NCBI RefSeq assembly: GCF_017916505.1 | Contig: NZ_JAFMSZ010000002.1 | Location: 248,001-312,000 of the forward strand | Direction of reading: 5' to 3' | DNA from: Naasia sp. SYSU D00057 | GTDB taxonomy: Bacteria; Actinomycetota; Actinomycetes; Actinomycetales; Microbacteriaceae | DNA: 64,000 nt | Shown here: positions 1 through 7,900 of the stretch, piece by piece | How positions within the stretch are numbered: the stretch's first letter is position 1 | Layout: each line of letters starts with the position of its first letter | Notes under the pieces: generated by a model | The model's input: the letters and a program-made list of their open reading frames with translations, nothing else | Databases searched by the model: none | Told to the model about the DNA's origin: nothing | Translations under genes and position numbers: made by a program

Positions 1-2
1 TC

Positions 3-125
3 CAGTACGGCTACCGGCTCTTCGAGCCCGCCGTCACGTGGGCCGCGGTGATCCTCATCATCGTGCTCGTCCAGTTCGTGCAGTTCATCGGCAACTCCCT
101 GGCCCGCACGGTGCTGCGGCGCTGA
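3..125 (+). CDS. metI: Methionine ABC transporter permease MetI, C-terminal end (partial)
   Basis: The window opens inside this gene; only the last 40 codons remain, reading to TGA at 123-125. The peptide keeps the closing signature of MetI-type permeases: YGYRLF, one hydrophobic helix (AAVILIIVLVQFVQFIG) and a short basic tail. The complete MetI at 43696-44364 ends the same way (YGYQRY, helix, RRYRRR). MetI is the membrane pore of the MetNIQ importer for methionine. The rest of the operon lies outside the window. With only 40 residues, another permease of the same subfamily remains possible. If correct, this genome carries two MetNIQ-type systems about 43 kb apart. Confidence 0.7.
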   Translation, partial: QYGYRLFEPAVTWAAVILIIVLVQFVQFIGNSLARTVLRR

Positions 126-245
126 CTCGAAGTTCACCCCGACCCACGCCGCCGATCCGGCCCGTCATGCGAAGGCGGGCCGGTTCGGCACATCCGGGCC
201 GCCTAGGTGGCCCGTTTCACCCGAACCGGCCCGCATCCCCGGAAA

Positions 246-281
246 CAGAAGAAGGCGCCCCTGGCGGGACGCCTTCTTCTG
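246..281 (-). terminator. Intrinsic terminator downstream of tRNA-Ala
   Basis: A perfect 12-bp stem (CAGAAGAAGGCG with CGCCTTCTTCTG) closes a 12-base loop. On the minus strand it is followed by TTTCC. It begins 8 bases after the 3' end of the tRNA-Ala gene, so it most likely ends that transcript. It lies 120 bp after the converging metI end and could also stop that transcript, though the plus-strand tail (TCTTCGG) is less U-rich. Confidence 0.75.
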
Positions 282-288
282 TCTTCGG

Positions 289-361
289 TGGACCTGAGGG
301 GATTCGAACCCCTGACCTTCTCATTGCGAACGAGACGCGCTACCAACTGCGCCACAGGCCC
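289..361 (-). tRNA. tRNA-Ala (anticodon CGC)
   Basis: The minus strand folds into a full cloverleaf of 73 bases: acceptor GGGCCTG with CAGGTCC, D arm GGCGCAGTTGGTAGCGC, anticodon arm TCTCG-TTCGCAA-TGAGA, and T arm with the GGTTCGAATCC loop. The anticodon at loop positions 3-5 is CGC, reading the alanine codon GCG, which is common in this GC-rich genome. The CCA end is not encoded in full (ACC then G). An intrinsic terminator follows at 246-281. Confidence 0.95.
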
Positions 362-484
362 CTGAGTGCCCGTCCACACTACCAGGTCGCCGGACCCGCT
401 CGTGACGCGCACGGCTTGAACGGCGACTCCCGATCGTCGAGGTGCGAGCGACGCGAGCCTCGCCGGCACCACCGAGGCGTGCCG

Positions 485-573
485 TCGAGTGCGCCCTGGA
501 ACGCCGAGCGCACCCTGTGCACGGGGCGCTCTCGGTGCTTCGAGGCGCACTCGGTGTTCGCAGGCGCTCGGCG
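485..573. repeat. Nested inverted repeat, family 2, locus A
   Basis: Five related arms lie in the gap between the end of the membrane-protein gene (587) and tRNA-Ala: 485-498, 502-517, 522-537, 543-556 and 562-573. Arms 1 and 2 end in GCGCCCTG or GCACCCTG; arms 3 to 5 are approximate reverse complements of the type GGCGCNCTCGGYG. They can pair as a hairpin (arm 2 with 3) inside a longer one (arm 1 with 4). The same arms in the same order and similar spacing recur at 27481-27572. Function unknown; a transcription end, structured 3' end or protein-binding site are options. Confidence 0.6.
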
Positions 574-586
574 TGTGCCCGTCGTG

Positions 587-1522
587 TCAGACGGCGCGGC
601 GGCGGCGCAGGACGTCGTTGAGGTCCGTGATCCCGGGCGTCGCGTCCTCGAGCACGCCCATGGCGGCGTAGCCGCTCCGCTCGGCGGCGGCGGTGCGCTT
701 GGGCAGCGGAGTGACCTCGGGAGCGGACTGCGCCGCACGGAGGGCCGCCTCGGCCTTCGCGGCGGCCTGGCGCAGCGACTCGTCCACCGTGACCTCGATG
801 CGCCGCGGGGCCACCACCGGCTCCGCCACCTCGCGGCGGGAGAGGTACAGCGGCTTCGGCAGCGGCACCGGCGTCCACGTGGGGCGGGCCGGCTCGGCGC
901 GCTCCCAGTCGACGAAGCTCTGGACGGGCGGCGCGACCGTCACTGTGCGGTCGACCGCCTCCGTCGCCCGGCTGGCGGCGGCGACGGTCGCGATGCGCTG
1001 CAGCAGGGCGAGGGCGCCCATCCCGGCGACCGCGCTGACGGCGAGCAGCAGCCAGGCGCCGGAGGCGAAGAACTGGGAGACGCCGACGACGACGCCGAGC
1101 CCGGATGCCGCGAGCAGCAGCGTCGAGAGCAGGCGGCCGCGGCGCAGCCGGGACGCGGCGAGCGCAGACACGGCGGCCGCCTTCTGCTTCGGCTCACGGG
1201 GCGCGTGCGCGGTCCTCGCGAGCGCCCGCGCGGCGGCGGCCTCGCGGGCGCGAGCGACCGCCTCCGCCTTCTGCGCCGCCTCGCGAAGGGCTCGGTGCTG
1301 TTCCGCGACGCTCCGCGCGTGCACCTCGGCGCGGACCTCCGCGGGGACCTCGGCCGTCTCGGCGAGGATGCGCAGCGTCTGCTGGAGCCGGACGGCGTTG
1401 CGCTCGGTGGCGAGGTACTGGCGCCGGCGCAGCCAGCTCGGCATCAGATACACGAGCCAGAGCACCGCCGCGAGAGCGACGACGATGCCGCCGCCTGCGC
1501 TCTCTCCACCCATGTCGCTCAC
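587..1522 (-). CDS. Conserved actinobacterial membrane protein, galU-rimJ neighbour
   Basis: A 311-residue protein of unknown function. It has an N-terminal membrane helix (about residues 12-30, GGGIVVALAAVLWLVYLMP), a long charged segment rich in Ala, Arg and Glu that is probably a coiled coil (about 33-115), then two hydrophobic helices (about 130-175), and a polar C-terminal third. It is the third gene after galU and the RimJ-like acetyltransferase on the same strand. Mycobacterium has a membrane protein in the same position (the Rv0996 slot), which supports the gene but not a function. The start is GTG at 1522 (GTG AGC GAC); ATG at 1513 is a possible alternative. No clear ribosome site is visible. 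Confidence 0.75.
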   Translation of the reverse strand: MSDMGGESAGGGIVVALAAVLWLVYLMPSWLRRRQYLATERNAVRLQQTLRILAETAEVPAEVRAEVHARSVAEQHRALREAAQKAEAVARAREAAAARALARTAHAPREPKQKAAAVSALAASRLRRGRLLSTLLLAASGLGVVVGVSQFFASGAWLLLAVSAVAGMGALALLQRIATVAAASRATEAVDRTVTVAPPVQSFVDWERAEPARPTWTPVPLPKPLYLSRREVAEPVVAPRRIEVTVDESLRQAAAKAEAALRAAQSAPEVTPLPKRTAAAERSGYAAMGVLEDATPGITDLNDVLRRRRAV

Positions 1523-1585
1523 GGTAGAGCCGTGTGCCGGGTCAGGACCGGATTGCCGGGGCGTGTCCCGCCGTTCTTCCGGGCG

Positions 1586-2236
1586 TCACCAGGCCGGGAA
1601 CGAGCGTGCCGCGGCCTCCCGATCCGCGTCCGGGATGAGGGCGGCGTCGACCGGGACGCGGTCCTCCTTCCAGCGGCGCAGGACCCCGTCACGGAGCTCC
1701 TCGGCGACGAGGGCGAAGCAGAAGTGGTCGCGCCAGTCGCCGTTGATGTGGATGTACCGGCGGCGCAGCCCCTCGTACCGGAAGCCGAGCTTCTCGACGA
1801 CCCGCAGCGACTTGGCGTTCTCGGGCCGGATGCAGATCTCCATGCGGTGCAGGCCGAGCTGCTGGAAGCAGTAGTCCGTCGTCAGCGCCACCGCGGTGGG
1901 GGTCGCGCCCGCACCGGCGAAGCGCTCCCCGATCCAGTACCCGGTCGAGGCGGACGACGTCGACCCGTAGGCGATGCCGGACACGTTCAGCTGCCCGGCG
2001 AGCTCGCCGTCGACCTCGACGATGAAGGGCAGCCCCTGCCCCGACCGGGCGTTGGCCTGCAGGGCCCGGATGCTCGCGCGGGTGTCGAAGCTCATCGGGC
2101 CCCGCGGATTGGTGGCCTCCCACTCCCGCAGCCACCCGCGGTTGTCGAGCAGCTCCCGCTCCAGCGGCCGCGCGTCACGGAGCCGGATCGGGCGGACGGT
2201 GATCCGCCCGTCGCGCAGGGTCGGGATGATGGCCAC
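1586..2236 (-). CDS. RimJ/RimL-type GNAT N-acetyltransferase
   Basis: The 216-residue protein shows the GNAT layout of the RimJ/RimL branch: an early beta strand (ITVRPIRLRDA), a central strand-turn with GQLNVSGIAYG, and the late block characteristic of this branch, ENAKSLRVVEKLGFRYEG, where the acetyl-CoA-binding turn and the helix after it sit. Such enzymes acetylate protein N termini (ribosomal proteins S5, L12) or small amines. GTG at 2236 is one base after the galU stop, so the two genes are translationally coupled. Actinobacteria commonly keep a rimJ-like gene beside galU. The exact substrate cannot be read from sequence. Confidence 0.85.
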   Translation of the reverse strand: MAIIPTLRDGRITVRPIRLRDARPLERELLDNRGWLREWEATNPRGPMSFDTRASIRALQANARSGQGLPFIVEVDGELAGQLNVSGIAYGSTSSASTGYWIGERFAGAGATPTAVALTTDYCFQQLGLHRMEICIRPENAKSLRVVEKLGFRYEGLRRRYIHINGDWRDHFCFALVAEELRDGVLRRWKEDRVPVDAALIPDADREAAARSFPAW

Positions 2237-2237
2237 G

Positions 2238-3131
2238 TCAGTTGCGGACTGAGCCGACGAACTCCTGCAGCCACGGCCGCAGGTCGTTGCCGAGATCCTC
2301 GCGCTCGCACGCGAGCTGGACGATCGCCTTGATGTAGTCGATCTTGTCGCCGGTGTCGTAGCGGCGGCCGCGGAACACGACGCCGTACACGCCGCCGGCC
2401 GAGTCGTCGCTCGCGAGCGTCTGGAGGGCGTCGGTCAGCTGGATCTCGCCACCCTTGCCCGGCTCGGTCTTCTCGAGCACGTCGAACACCTCGGGACGCA
2501 GCACGTAGCGGCCGATGATCGCGAGGTTGGACGGCGCCGAGTCGGCCGGGGGCTTCTCGACGAGGCCCGTGATGCGCACCACGTCGTCGTCGTCGGTCTT
2601 CTCGACCGCGGCGGCGCCGTAGAGGTGGATCTGGGACGGGTCGACCTCGAGCAGCGCGACGACGGTCGCGTTGCGCTTCGCCTGCTCCTCGATCATGCGG
2701 GAGAGCAGGGGGTCGCGCTCGTCGATGAGGTCGTCGCCGAGAAGCACCGCGAACGGCTCGTCGCCGACGTGCATGCGGGCACGGAGCACCGCGTGGCCGA
2801 GCCCCTTCGGGTCGCCCTGGCGCACGTAGTGGATGTCGGCGAGGTCCGTGGACTCGTTGACGCGCTGCAGCTTGGCGAGGTCGCCCTTCTTCTCGAGGGT
2901 GGCCTCGAGCTCGGCGACGCGGTCGAAGTGGTTCTCGAGAGCGTTCTTGTTGCGCCCGGTGATCATCAGCACATCGCTGAGCCCGGCCGCCACCGCCTCC
3001 TCCACGACGTACTGGATGGCGGGCTTGTCCACCACTGGCAGCATCTCCTTCGGCATCGCTTTGGTGGCGGGAAGGAAGCGCGTACCGAGGCCGGCGGCAG
3101 GGATGACCGCCTTCGTGATGGGGTTGGGCAT
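2238..3131 (-). CDS. galU: UTP--glucose-1-phosphate uridylyltransferase
   Basis: GalU makes UDP-glucose from UTP and glucose-1-phosphate for wall glycans and trehalose. The N-terminal nucleotide-binding signature AAGLGTRFLPATKAMPKEML is intact, followed by DKPAIQYVVEEA, the DPKGLGHAVL segment and GEIQLTDAL, all GalU hallmarks; the length of about 297 residues is normal. ATG at 3131 is preferred over an in-frame TTG at 3137 because a TAGGCT -10 hexamer (3138-3143) sits 6 bases before the ATG, predicting a leaderless mRNA. The gene is divergent from fau and is followed directly by the acetyltransferase gene. Confidence 0.95.
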   Translation of the reverse strand: MPNPITKAVIPAAGLGTRFLPATKAMPKEMLPVVDKPAIQYVVEEAVAAGLSDVLMITGRNKNALENHFDRVAELEATLEKKGDLAKLQRVNESTDLADIHYVRQGDPKGLGHAVLRARMHVGDEPFAVLLGDDLIDERDPLLSRMIEEQAKRNATVVALLEVDPSQIHLYGAAAVEKTDDDDVVRITGLVEKPPADSAPSNLAIIGRYVLRPEVFDVLEKTEPGKGGEIQLTDALQTLASDDSAGGVYGVVFRGRRYDTGDKIDYIKAIVQLACEREDLGNDLRPWLQEFVGSVRN

Positions 3132-3137
3132 ACTCAA

Positions 3138-3164
3138 AGCCTATTGGGCCCGGCCCCCTAAGAT
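3138..3164. promoter_or_regulatory. Divergent leaderless promoters for galU and fau
   Basis: On the minus strand TAGGCT (3138-3143) is followed by 6 bases and the galU ATG. On the plus strand TAAGAT (3159-3164) is followed by 6 bases and the fau ATG. With a transcription start about 6-7 bases after the -10 box, both mRNAs would begin at or next to the start codon. Neither gene has a Shine-Dalgarno sequence. The -10 boxes are 15 bp apart, so their -35 regions overlap the opposite promoter. Confidence 0.65.
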
Positions 3165-3170
3165 CAGAGC

Positions 3171-3767
3171 ATGCCGGGCGACCCAGGGCACCAAAAGAGG
3201 GCACTTCGGGCCGAATTGCGGGAGCGCAGGCGCACTCAGACGTCCTCGGAGCGCTCCGCGGCCGCCGAAGGCATCACCCGCAACCTCATCGAGCTGACCC
3301 GCTCGACGGGCGCTCGCAGCGTCTCCTGCTACCTCTCCGCCCCCGACGAGCCGGAGACGCGCGACTACCTCAAGTGGACCGTGGAGAACGGGATCAGGGC
3401 CCTCCTGCCCATCAGCCGCGACGACGGCCTGCTCGACTGGACCGTCTGGGACGGGTCGGAGGAGGACATCGGACTGTTCGGCCTGCCGGAGCCGGTCGGC
3501 GACCTGCTGCCGCCCTACGCCATCAACGACGTGGACCTGATCCTCGTCCCCGCCGCCGCCGTCGACGAGCGGGGCGTGCGGATGGGCTGGGGGCGCGGCT
3601 ACTTCGACAAGACGCTCGGGTCGATGGAGAACTGCCCTCCGGTGTACGCGGTAGTCTTCGACTCCGAGGTGATCGACGAGGTGCCCCGCGAGCGGCACGA
3701 TCAGCCGGTGAACGGCGCGGTGACGCCCACGCGGGTCCTCCGCTTCGCCTCCTCGTCCCGATCCTGA
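3171..3767 (+). CDS. fau: 5-formyltetrahydrofolate cyclo-ligase
   Basis: This 198-residue enzyme converts 5-formyl-THF to 5,10-methenyl-THF using ATP, recycling a storage folate. The family fingerprint is clear: a basic N-terminal helix (KRALRAELRERRR), the glycine-rich ATP loop MGWGRGYFDKTL, and the C-terminal folate-site block VPRERHDQPVNGAVTPTRV. It is read from a leaderless promoter (TAAGAT at 3159-3164). It is followed by the zinc-ribbon gene and mscL on the same strand. The cluster galU/fau/fmdB/mscL is the same as in Mycobacterium. Confidence 0.93.
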   Translation: MPGDPGHQKRALRAELRERRRTQTSSERSAAAEGITRNLIELTRSTGARSVSCYLSAPDEPETRDYLKWTVENGIRALLPISRDDGLLDWTVWDGSEEDIGLFGLPEPVGDLLPPYAINDVDLILVPAAAVDERGVRMGWGRGYFDKTLGSMENCPPVYAVVFDSEVIDEVPRERHDQPVNGAVTPTRVLRFASSSRS

Positions 3768-3786
3768 TCGATCCCGGAGCGCTTCC

Positions 3787-4122
3787 ATGCCCACCTATGC
3801 CTACAAGTGCACTGCCTGCGGCACATCCTTCGACGTCGTGCAGTCGTTCAGCGACCCGGCCCTGACCGTCCACGAGGAGTGCGGCGGCGCGCTGCGCAAG
3901 CTGTTCAGCCCCGTCGGCGTGACCTTCAACGGTTCCGGCTTCTACCGCACCGACTCGCGCAGCAAGCCGACGTCCGGCTCGTCCGACTCCAGCTCGTCGT
4001 CGGGCTCCGGCGGCGGGTCCTCGTCGTCCGGCTCGTCCACCTCCAGCTCGTCGGGCTCGTCGTCGTCCGGCTCGTCGTCGTCCAGCTCCTCGGCACCGGC
4101 CTCCACGGGCGCCGCCTCGTGA
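3787..4122 (+). CDS. FmdB-type zinc-ribbon protein with serine-rich tail (Ruc-like)
   Basis: A 111-residue protein with an N-terminal FmdB zinc ribbon (MPTYAYKCTACG, then EECGGALRKLF) and a C-terminal half that is almost only Ser and Gly, hence disordered. The position and layout match mycobacterial Rv0991c (Ruc), reported as a redox-controlled chaperone that coordinates zinc through four cysteines and works with the Hsp70 system. Here the ligands would be C8, C11, H29 and C32: the third cysteine is a histidine. The tail is encoded by repeated TCG/TCC serine codons. The stop overlaps the mscL start by 4 bases (GTGA), so both are co-translated. Confidence 0.8.
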   Translation: MPTYAYKCTACGTSFDVVQSFSDPALTVHEECGGALRKLFSPVGVTFNGSGFYRTDSRSKPTSGSSDSSSSSGSGGGSSSSGSSTSSSSGSSSSGSSSSSSSAPASTGAAS

Positions 4123-4634
4123 GCGAGAAGAAGGAGAGCGTCTTCGCGGGCTTCAAGGAGTTCGTGCTGCGCGGCAACGTGCTCGACCTCGCGGTCGCGG
4201 TGGTCGTCGGCGCCGCCTTCACCGCGATCGTCAACTCGATCGTCGCGAACCTCTTCAACCCGGCCATCGGCGCGCTCTTCAACGCCGAGAGCCTCAGCGA
4301 CACCCTGATCTGGCGCATCCCGACGACGAGCGGCGGCACCGCCGACCTCGCCTTCGGAGCGGTGCTCGCCGCGATCCTGCAGTTCCTCATCGTCGCGGCC
4401 GTCGTGTACTTCGTGCTCGTCATGCCGCTCAACCGCCTGAAGCGGATCGCGTTCGCGAAGGAGCAGAACGAGGCGACGGAGGAGGACAAGGCTCCCCTGC
4501 CGCCGTCGGAGGCGGAGCTGCTCCTGCAGATCCGCGACCTCCTCGCCGCTCAGGCGGACAAGGACGTCGTTCCGACGACGACCGGCAAGCACGCGATCAT
4601 CCCGCCGGCGAACGGCCAGCACCCCGCCTCCTGA
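4119..4634 (+). CDS. mscL: Large-conductance mechanosensitive channel MscL
   Basis: MscL opens under membrane tension to release solutes during osmotic downshock. The 171-residue product has the typical amphipathic N terminus (GFKEFVLRGN), the pore helix TM1 (VLDLAVAVVVGAAFTAIV), a periplasmic loop with the S-GGT segment, TM2 (AVLAAILQFLIVAAVVYFVLV) and a cytoplasmic bundle (EAELLLQIRDLLA). The C terminus is somewhat extended. The GTG start at 4119 shares GTGA with the stop of the preceding zinc-ribbon gene. A nested inverted repeat follows at 4663-4741. Confidence 0.95.
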   Translation: MSEKKESVFAGFKEFVLRGNVLDLAVAVVVGAAFTAIVNSIVANLFNPAIGALFNAESLSDTLIWRIPTTSGGTADLAFGAVLAAILQFLIVAAVVYFVLVMPLNRLKRIAFAKEQNEATEEDKAPLPPSEAELLLQIRDLLAAQADKDVVPTTTGKHAIIPPANGQHPAS

Positions 4635-4662
4635 CGCGGCCCCCGACCCGGGCTCCCTCCTG

Positions 4663-4741
4663 CCCTCGACAGGCAGAAATCCCTTCAACAGGCAGAATCG
4701 GCCGTTTTCCGCCTGTTGGGGGGATTCCTGCCTGTTGAGGG
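4663..4741. repeat. Nested inverted repeat, family 1, locus 1 (79 bp hairpin)
   Basis: Between the converging ends of mscL and the 59-codon gene at 4803. Outer arms CTCGACAGGCAG (4665-4676) and CTGCCTGTTGAG (4728-4739) pair with one G-U and extend to CCCTC/GAGGG; AATCCC (4678-4683) pairs with GGGATT (4721-4726); inner arms CAACAGGC (4686-4693) and GCCTGTTG (4711-4718) close a 17-base loop. All four arms are variants of one word. Copies at 16783-16858 and 58421-58920 have CAGCAGG/CCTGCTG in place of CAACAGG/CCTGTTG, a paired change that keeps the stem. In this gap (4635-4802) I see nothing else. Confidence 0.7.
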
Positions 4742-4802
4742 ACAGGTTCTGCGGTTGAGGCACACGGCGGGCCCCGGCCGGGCGCAGAGCGGAAGTGCTC
4801 GC

Positions 4803-4982
4803 TCAGCCCCAGTGGGGCGGGACGTCGGCGCGGAGACGGTCGTCGTTCCCGCTGCTGCGGTCGCCCCACGACTCCTCGGAGTCCTCCCCCGCGCGTACGG
4901 CATCGTCGGACGCCTGCGGCGCCGGATCCGACCCGGGCACGGGAGCAGTGGTCACCCGTCGGTGTCTGCGGGGTTCGGGCAC
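4803..4982 (-). CDS. Small acidic protein coupled to the helicase-like gene
   Basis: A 59-codon gene starts with GTG at 4982, nine bases after the helicase stop (4992-4994), with GGAGTAGGG as a ribosome site overlapping that stop. Its product starts basic and Pro-rich (PEPRRHRRVTTAP), becomes acidic (EDSEESWGD, NDDRLRAD) and ends in VPPHWG. A C-terminal PPHW(G/D) motif after an acidic region is, as far as I recall, shared by short hypothetical proteins of Actinobacteria, so this looks like a real conserved gene rather than chance. The position suggests it is made together with the helicase-like protein; the function is unknown. Confidence 0.7.
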   Translation of the reverse strand: MPEPRRHRRVTTAPVPGSDPAPQASDDAVRAGEDSEESWGDRSSGNDDRLRADVPPHWG

Positions 4983-4991
4983 GCCGGAACC

Positions 4992-7900
4992 CTACTCCGC
5001 GATGACCGGGATCGCCTCGGTCTGCGGAGCGAGGTGCTTGGCGCCGAGCGCGATGGCGATCCGCAGCGCGACGGCACCCGGGTCGGCGAACAGCTCGAAG
5101 CTGTGCACGCGCAGGTAGTGCCAGCCGAGCCGCTTCAGCACCTCGGGCCGGAGGCGCAGCGCCTCGCGGAGGCTCACCCCGGTGACGGTCGCGTCGGTCT
5201 CGATCGCGATCGCCCGGCCCTTGTAGCTTGCGACCAGCCCGAGACGTCCCCGGTACCCGAGAGCGGTCTTCAGCCCGAGGGCCTCGAGCCGGCGGGACAG
5301 GTCGACCAGCATGGCGTCGCTGTCGTCCGGCAGATGCTGCTCGGCGACGCGGGCTTCCGCCTCGGCGAGCAGCTCGCCGAGTGCGACGACGCCGTGCGAC
5401 ATCCGGTCGGAGGAGATGTCGTCCGGGCGGAAGCAGGACACGATGACGAGCGATCGGCGAGCCCGCGTGACGGCGGAGGCGAGCAGCCGGTCGCCGCCGG
5501 GGCGGCCGAGCGGACCGAAGCCGGACAGCATGCGCCCGTGCGGGGTGCGGCCGAAGCCGATCGACAGGATGACCCGGTCCCGGCTGAGCGCGACGGCCTG
5601 CTCGAGCGTCACCACCATGAACGGCTCGGCCTGCTCCTTGAGGAAGAAGTCGGTGACCTCGGTCCGCTTGGCGACGGCGCGCAGCACCGCGGCCTGCACG
5701 CGCACGGCGTGCTTCTGGCTCGCGGTGACGACGAGGAGCGACTCCTTGGGCCGGTGGATGGCGTGGTCGAGCACCAGCTCGACGACGCGGTTCACCTCGG
5801 CGTCGACGCTCTCCACCGAGCCGCTGTCGGCATCCGGCATGCCGAAGCCGTCTTCGACGTAGTCGAGCACGAGACTCGGCCGGCCGAGGAACGTGCCCGC
5901 CCACGGCATCGACTGGATCTTGCCGCCGTAGAAGCGGCGGTTGACGAGCTCCGCGAGGTCCTGGCCGCCCGCGCGGTAGCTGCGGGTCAGCTCGAGGGTC
6001 GGCAGCAGCTCGCCGAGGCGCGAGAGGGCGGAGTCGGCGTGCCGCGCGTCGAGCTCCTCCTGCGTGTGCTCGACGCCCGGCGCCTCGTTCGTGAGGTCCT
6101 GCACGGCGATGCGGAAGTCGGCGGGCGTCTGAGTGACCGGGTCGCCGAAGACGACGACCTGCTTCGCGCGGCGGATGGCGCCGAGGCTCTCGGCGACGCT
6201 GACCGATCCGGCGTCGAGCAGGAAGACGGCGTCGAACGGGATCTGGTCGGAGATGCCCCACACGTCGTAGGGCGAGGCGAGCCAGACGGGCGCGACGAGG
6301 CGCGACAGGTGCGGCGCGGCCTTATGCAGGGTGGACGCGTCGGCGGCGTTGCCGCGCAGCAGCTCCTTGAGCGCCTCGGCCTCCTCGGGCCAGTCCTGGA
6401 TGCCGAACTTCCACGCCTCGGCGAGCTCCCAGGCGAGGCGCGCGGCGTTGCCGGCGGCGTGGGCCTCGTCGACGAGGCGGAAGTCGGCCTCGAGCCGGTC
6501 GAGCACGCGGGTGTTGGCGCCGAGGAGCGCCTTGTCGTTCGCGAGCATCCGCTCGAGCACGCTCGTCCACCAGGTGAGCTCGAGCTCGATCGCCACGCGG
6601 TCCTCGGGCACGTGGCGGCGCGCGAGGTCGTCGAGCAGCGGGTCGAGGTCGAGGGCGCGGAGCGTGGTGACGAGCGCGGTCCGCTCCTGCAGGTTCTGCA
6701 GGACCTCGGAGTCCTCGGCGAGGCCGGCGAGCGTGTCGAGCAGCCGGTCGATGGGCAGGTTCGCGTGGGCGCGCGGGGACGCCGTGAGTCCGAGGGGCTC
6801 GTCGAGGCTCGCGAGGTCGGCGGCGACGCGCTGATAGGCGACCTGGACGTCGCCGATGCCGACCGGCACCTCGGGGGTGACGCCGGAAGTGACGAAGCGC
6901 TGGTAGAGCACCCGCTGCTGCTGGATGCGGATGAGCGAGTCGTGCAGGTCGGCGACGTGCACGCCCGGGCGGACGTACTCCTTCGCCAGCTTGCGCAGCC
7001 GGCGGCGGTTCCCGCCGCTCATCGCGGCCGCGTCCCGCCGGGGGCCGGTCGCGGCGATCAGCTCGCCGAGGGAGCGGTCGAAGACGACGGGCAGGAACTT
7101 GTCGAGCGTCTCGCGGATGTCGAGCAGCAGGCGCAGGTAGATGCCGAGCTCGGCGATGCTCTCGAACGGGCGGAGCCGGGTCTGGGCGATGAGGTCGTTC
7201 GCGCGCTCGAGCAGGCGCGGCACGTCGGTCGACGAGAGGCGCTTCGCGAGCGAGTGGGCGTTCGACGCGGCGGCCGAGGTGGCGAAGGACGCGCCGTACC
7301 AGGGCGAGTCGCCGGGGCCGTACCGGAACTCCCCCAGCGTCGCGGCTCGCACCAGCGTCTCGGCGGCGCCGGCACGGTCGGTGGCGAGCGCCTCGATGGC
7401 CCGGTCGGTCAGGCGGGAGGTGGTCTGCGGCGGCTCGGGCAGCAGCGAGAGCCGCGCGAGCTCGGAGAGCGCGTCGAGGGCGGAGACGCCGAGCACCGGG
7501 TCGCGCCGGGAGAGCGCCTCGCGGTAGTCGAGGAGCACGCTGCGGAGGCGCACGAGGGCCTCGTCGACCTCGGCGTTGTTGCGCTGCACCGCCTTCTCGT
7601 TGCGGTTGATCGCCTGGATCACGTCGCGGCGCACCGAGCGCGGCGACACCGCGATGCCCGGCAGGCCCGTCTCGTTGAGCCGCGCGCTGAGCGCGGAGAG
7701 GGTGGCGTGGCGCGGGCTCACGACGAGCACGCGGCGGTGCTGGGCGACGAGCGCGCCGAGGGCGTTGACGATCGTCTGCGTCGCGCCCGTGCCCGGGAGG
7801 GTCTTCACGACCACCGAGTTGCCGGCCGCGATCTGAGCGACCACCACCTCCTGCTCGGGGTCCGCGTCGAGGACGAGGGTGTCGCTGCCCGGCGGCCGCT

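Noticed and set aside
38-2332. A 764-codon plus-strand frame over tRNA-Ala, the membrane protein and the acetyltransferase
   Set aside because: It runs through a tRNA and a terminator and has no protein-like motifs; it is the shadow of minus-strand genes.
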